DNA of 7,588 bases from Rickettsia typhi (GTDB taxonomy: Bacteria > Pseudomonadota > Alphaproteobacteria > Rickettsiales > UBA1997), in NCBI GenBank assembly GCA_945898025.1, contig CAMDGT010000055.1:1-7588 (forward strand). The letters run 5' to 3'. The notes beneath the pieces were generated by a model, which searched no databases, was not told the DNA's origin, and saw only the letters and a list, made by a program, of their open reading frames with translations. The translations under genes were made by a program, and so were the position numbers. Positions 6,672 through 7,588 of this stretch are shown piece by piece (the first letter of the stretch is position 1; each line of letters opens with the position of its first letter).

Positions 6672-7588
6672 TTAAATTAAAATATGTAGTATCGAGCTAC
6701 TAATTAACAAGGCTTCCCTCGATGAAGAAGAATTAATTAAATTCTTAAAATTAAACTCTAATTGATTTATTTTTTGCATTTTATCTATTAAAAACTCAAA
6801 AGATGTTGATTTTAAATCATTAACAAAAATATCGGCCTCTTTAAAGAATATATTGTATTTTTTTACTAACACCTCTGGAGACTGATTTCTGTAAATGTTA
6901 TCGCTTTTTGCTAGATATAATTTTTGTAAATAACCAGATAAAAATCTAATTATTTCCATTGATTGATATTCGTTTTTTAACAAATTCTCAAGCCTTGAAA
7001 TTGTTAGCTCTAGCCTTCTATTAACAAAATTTGTTGCAAAATCAATTAACGAAAAAGAAAAATCATAATCTATAATTTTTTTAACATTTTCTAAGGTTAA
7101 GTGGCGGTCTTTTTCTAGGTAGCAATCGATTTTATCAACTTCAGTGGTAATAATTTCAAGGTTTTTAGAGGTTGCATTAAAAATATATTCAACAACTTGA
7201 TTATCGCAATTAATTCTCTTATTTTTTAGGGATTGATTAATGTGCTTTTTAATTAAATAATCAGATTCTTGATAACAGGGAATGGCTACAAAGCTTTTGC
7301 TATCCTCAATTGCCCTTAATAAAGAACTTGATTTATCAAGGTTGCCTCCATTTATTAATAAAAAATTATCACTTTTATCTAATAAATTTTCGTCCTTCGC
7401 TAGGCTCTCTATTGGCTTGGAGCATGATTTTTCAACTGCCTTGGAGGATGATTTTTCAATATCTCGAATTAAGATCAACTTTCTACCGCCAAGCATTGCA
7501 AGAGAGAAGAATTCATCAAAAATAATTTGCCCGTCCTCCTCTTTAATTCTTTGACTCGTTAGATCTGCTACCAAAAAATCGTCATTTA
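6672..7588 (-). CDS. holA: DNA polymerase III, delta subunit (partial, 5' end beyond window)
   Basis: The delta subunit opens the beta sliding clamp within the clamp loader. Visible family features are SLAMLGGRKLILIRD (the LFGGRRxIxxRD strand of the first domain), LLINGGNLDKSSSLLRAIEDSKSFVAIPCY (the xxxGNLDxxSxLRKxxE...IPCY region), a helical middle domain, DFSFSLIDFATNFVNRRLELTISRLENLL, and the collar-domain helix IIRFLSGYLQKLYLAKS. The frame is open to the right edge (reading NDDFLVADLTSQR), so an apparent TTG start at 7574 is not real and roughly 40 residues are probably missing. The C-terminus is complete and ends 32 bases before the rRNA -35 box. An 8-residue tandem duplication rich in Ser and Lys follows the GGRK strand. 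The subunit diverges strongly between phyla, but the combination of blocks makes the call firm. Confidence 0.88.
   Translation of the reverse strand, partial: NDDFLVADLTSQRIKEEDGQIIFDEFFSLAMLGGRKLILIRDIEKSSSKAVEKSCSKPIESLAKDENLLDKSDNFLLINGGNLDKSSSLLRAIEDSKSFVAIPCYQESDYLIKKHINQSLKNKRINCDNQVVEYIFNATSKNLEIITTEVDKIDCYLEKDRHLTLENVKKIIDYDFSFSLIDFATNFVNRRLELTISRLENLLKNEYQSMEIIRFLSGYLQKLYLAKSDNIYRNQSPEVLVKKYNIFFKEADIFVNDLKSTSFEFLIDKMQKINQLEFNFKNLINSSSSREALLISSSILHILI
7416..7463 (-). repeat. 24-bp tandem repeat, two copies, inside holA
   Basis: Two adjacent 24-base units (7416-7439 and 7440-7463) match at 20 of 24 positions. They encode the near-duplicate octapeptides of KSSSKAVEKSCSKPIE. Being a multiple of three, the duplication keeps the frame. 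It lies in a loop between the first-domain strand GGRKLILIRD and the next conserved block, where length variation is likely to be tolerated. Confidence 0.8.

Noticed and set aside
7282..7554. Two overlapping plus-strand open frames opposite holA
   Set aside because: They are antisense shadows of the Ser/Lys-rich part of holA.
7572..7574. TTG as the start codon of holA
   Set aside because: The frame stays open to the window edge and the expected N-terminal strand of the delta subunit is missing, so the gene starts outside.

Overview
This AT-rich, gene-dense window looks like part of a reduced alphaproteobacterial genome, most likely of the order Rickettsiales. It holds a complete 16S rRNA gene on the minus strand with alphaproteobacterial signatures. 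That gene stands alone: there is no tRNA-Ile, tRNA-Ala or 23S gene downstream, only short protein genes. A 16S gene separated from 23S-5S is a known hallmark of Rickettsiales. The presence of enolase argues against the genus Rickettsia, which has lost glycolysis. My impression of the 16S text is closer to the Midichloriaceae side of the order, but this rests on memory and is a weak placement.

Layout from left to right. Positions 10-599 (plus strand) hold a decayed IS1595/ISXO2-type transposase with an internal deletion and at least two further frame changes. Positions 633-3610 (minus strand) hold a tight three-gene run, transcribed eno, then a D-amino-acid transaminase gene, then a HAD phosphatase gene, with gaps of 2 and 9 bases. 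Positions 3701-4276 encode a small membrane-anchored protein with a DAFRH...MDxxNNxxGR pattern that resembles a domain of unknown function (DUF6973-like). Positions 4344-4733 encode a tautomerase of the 5-carboxymethyl-2-hydroxymuconate isomerase family. Positions 4864-6357 are 16S rRNA. Positions 6358-6671 hold its leader and promoter. From 6672 to the right edge lies most of holA, the DNA polymerase III delta subunit, cut by the window edge. Every intact gene is on the minus strand.

The most informative non-coding structure surrounds the 16S gene. A strong promoter (TTGACA, 17-base spacer, TAAATT, with A/T tracts upstream) starts a leader of about 250 nt. Two segments of that leader are nearly perfect complements of the trailer just past the 16S 3' end. 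Together they form a long interrupted stem of the RNase III processing type, so this 16S appears to be made and processed as an independent precursor. The leader arm can also fold on itself into a local hairpin that reuses the same nine bases found in the trailer, which suggests a refolding step during transcription. A small hairpin with a C(UUCG)G tetraloop sits in the trailer.

The protein genes look like ordinary housekeeping and small accessory functions. I do not see a defence system, secretion locus, CRISPR array or other new multi-gene system here. The points most worth following are the pre-16S folding, the substitution of a carboxylate-binding His in the transaminase, the membrane-anchored protein of unknown function, and a small in-frame tandem duplication in holA.
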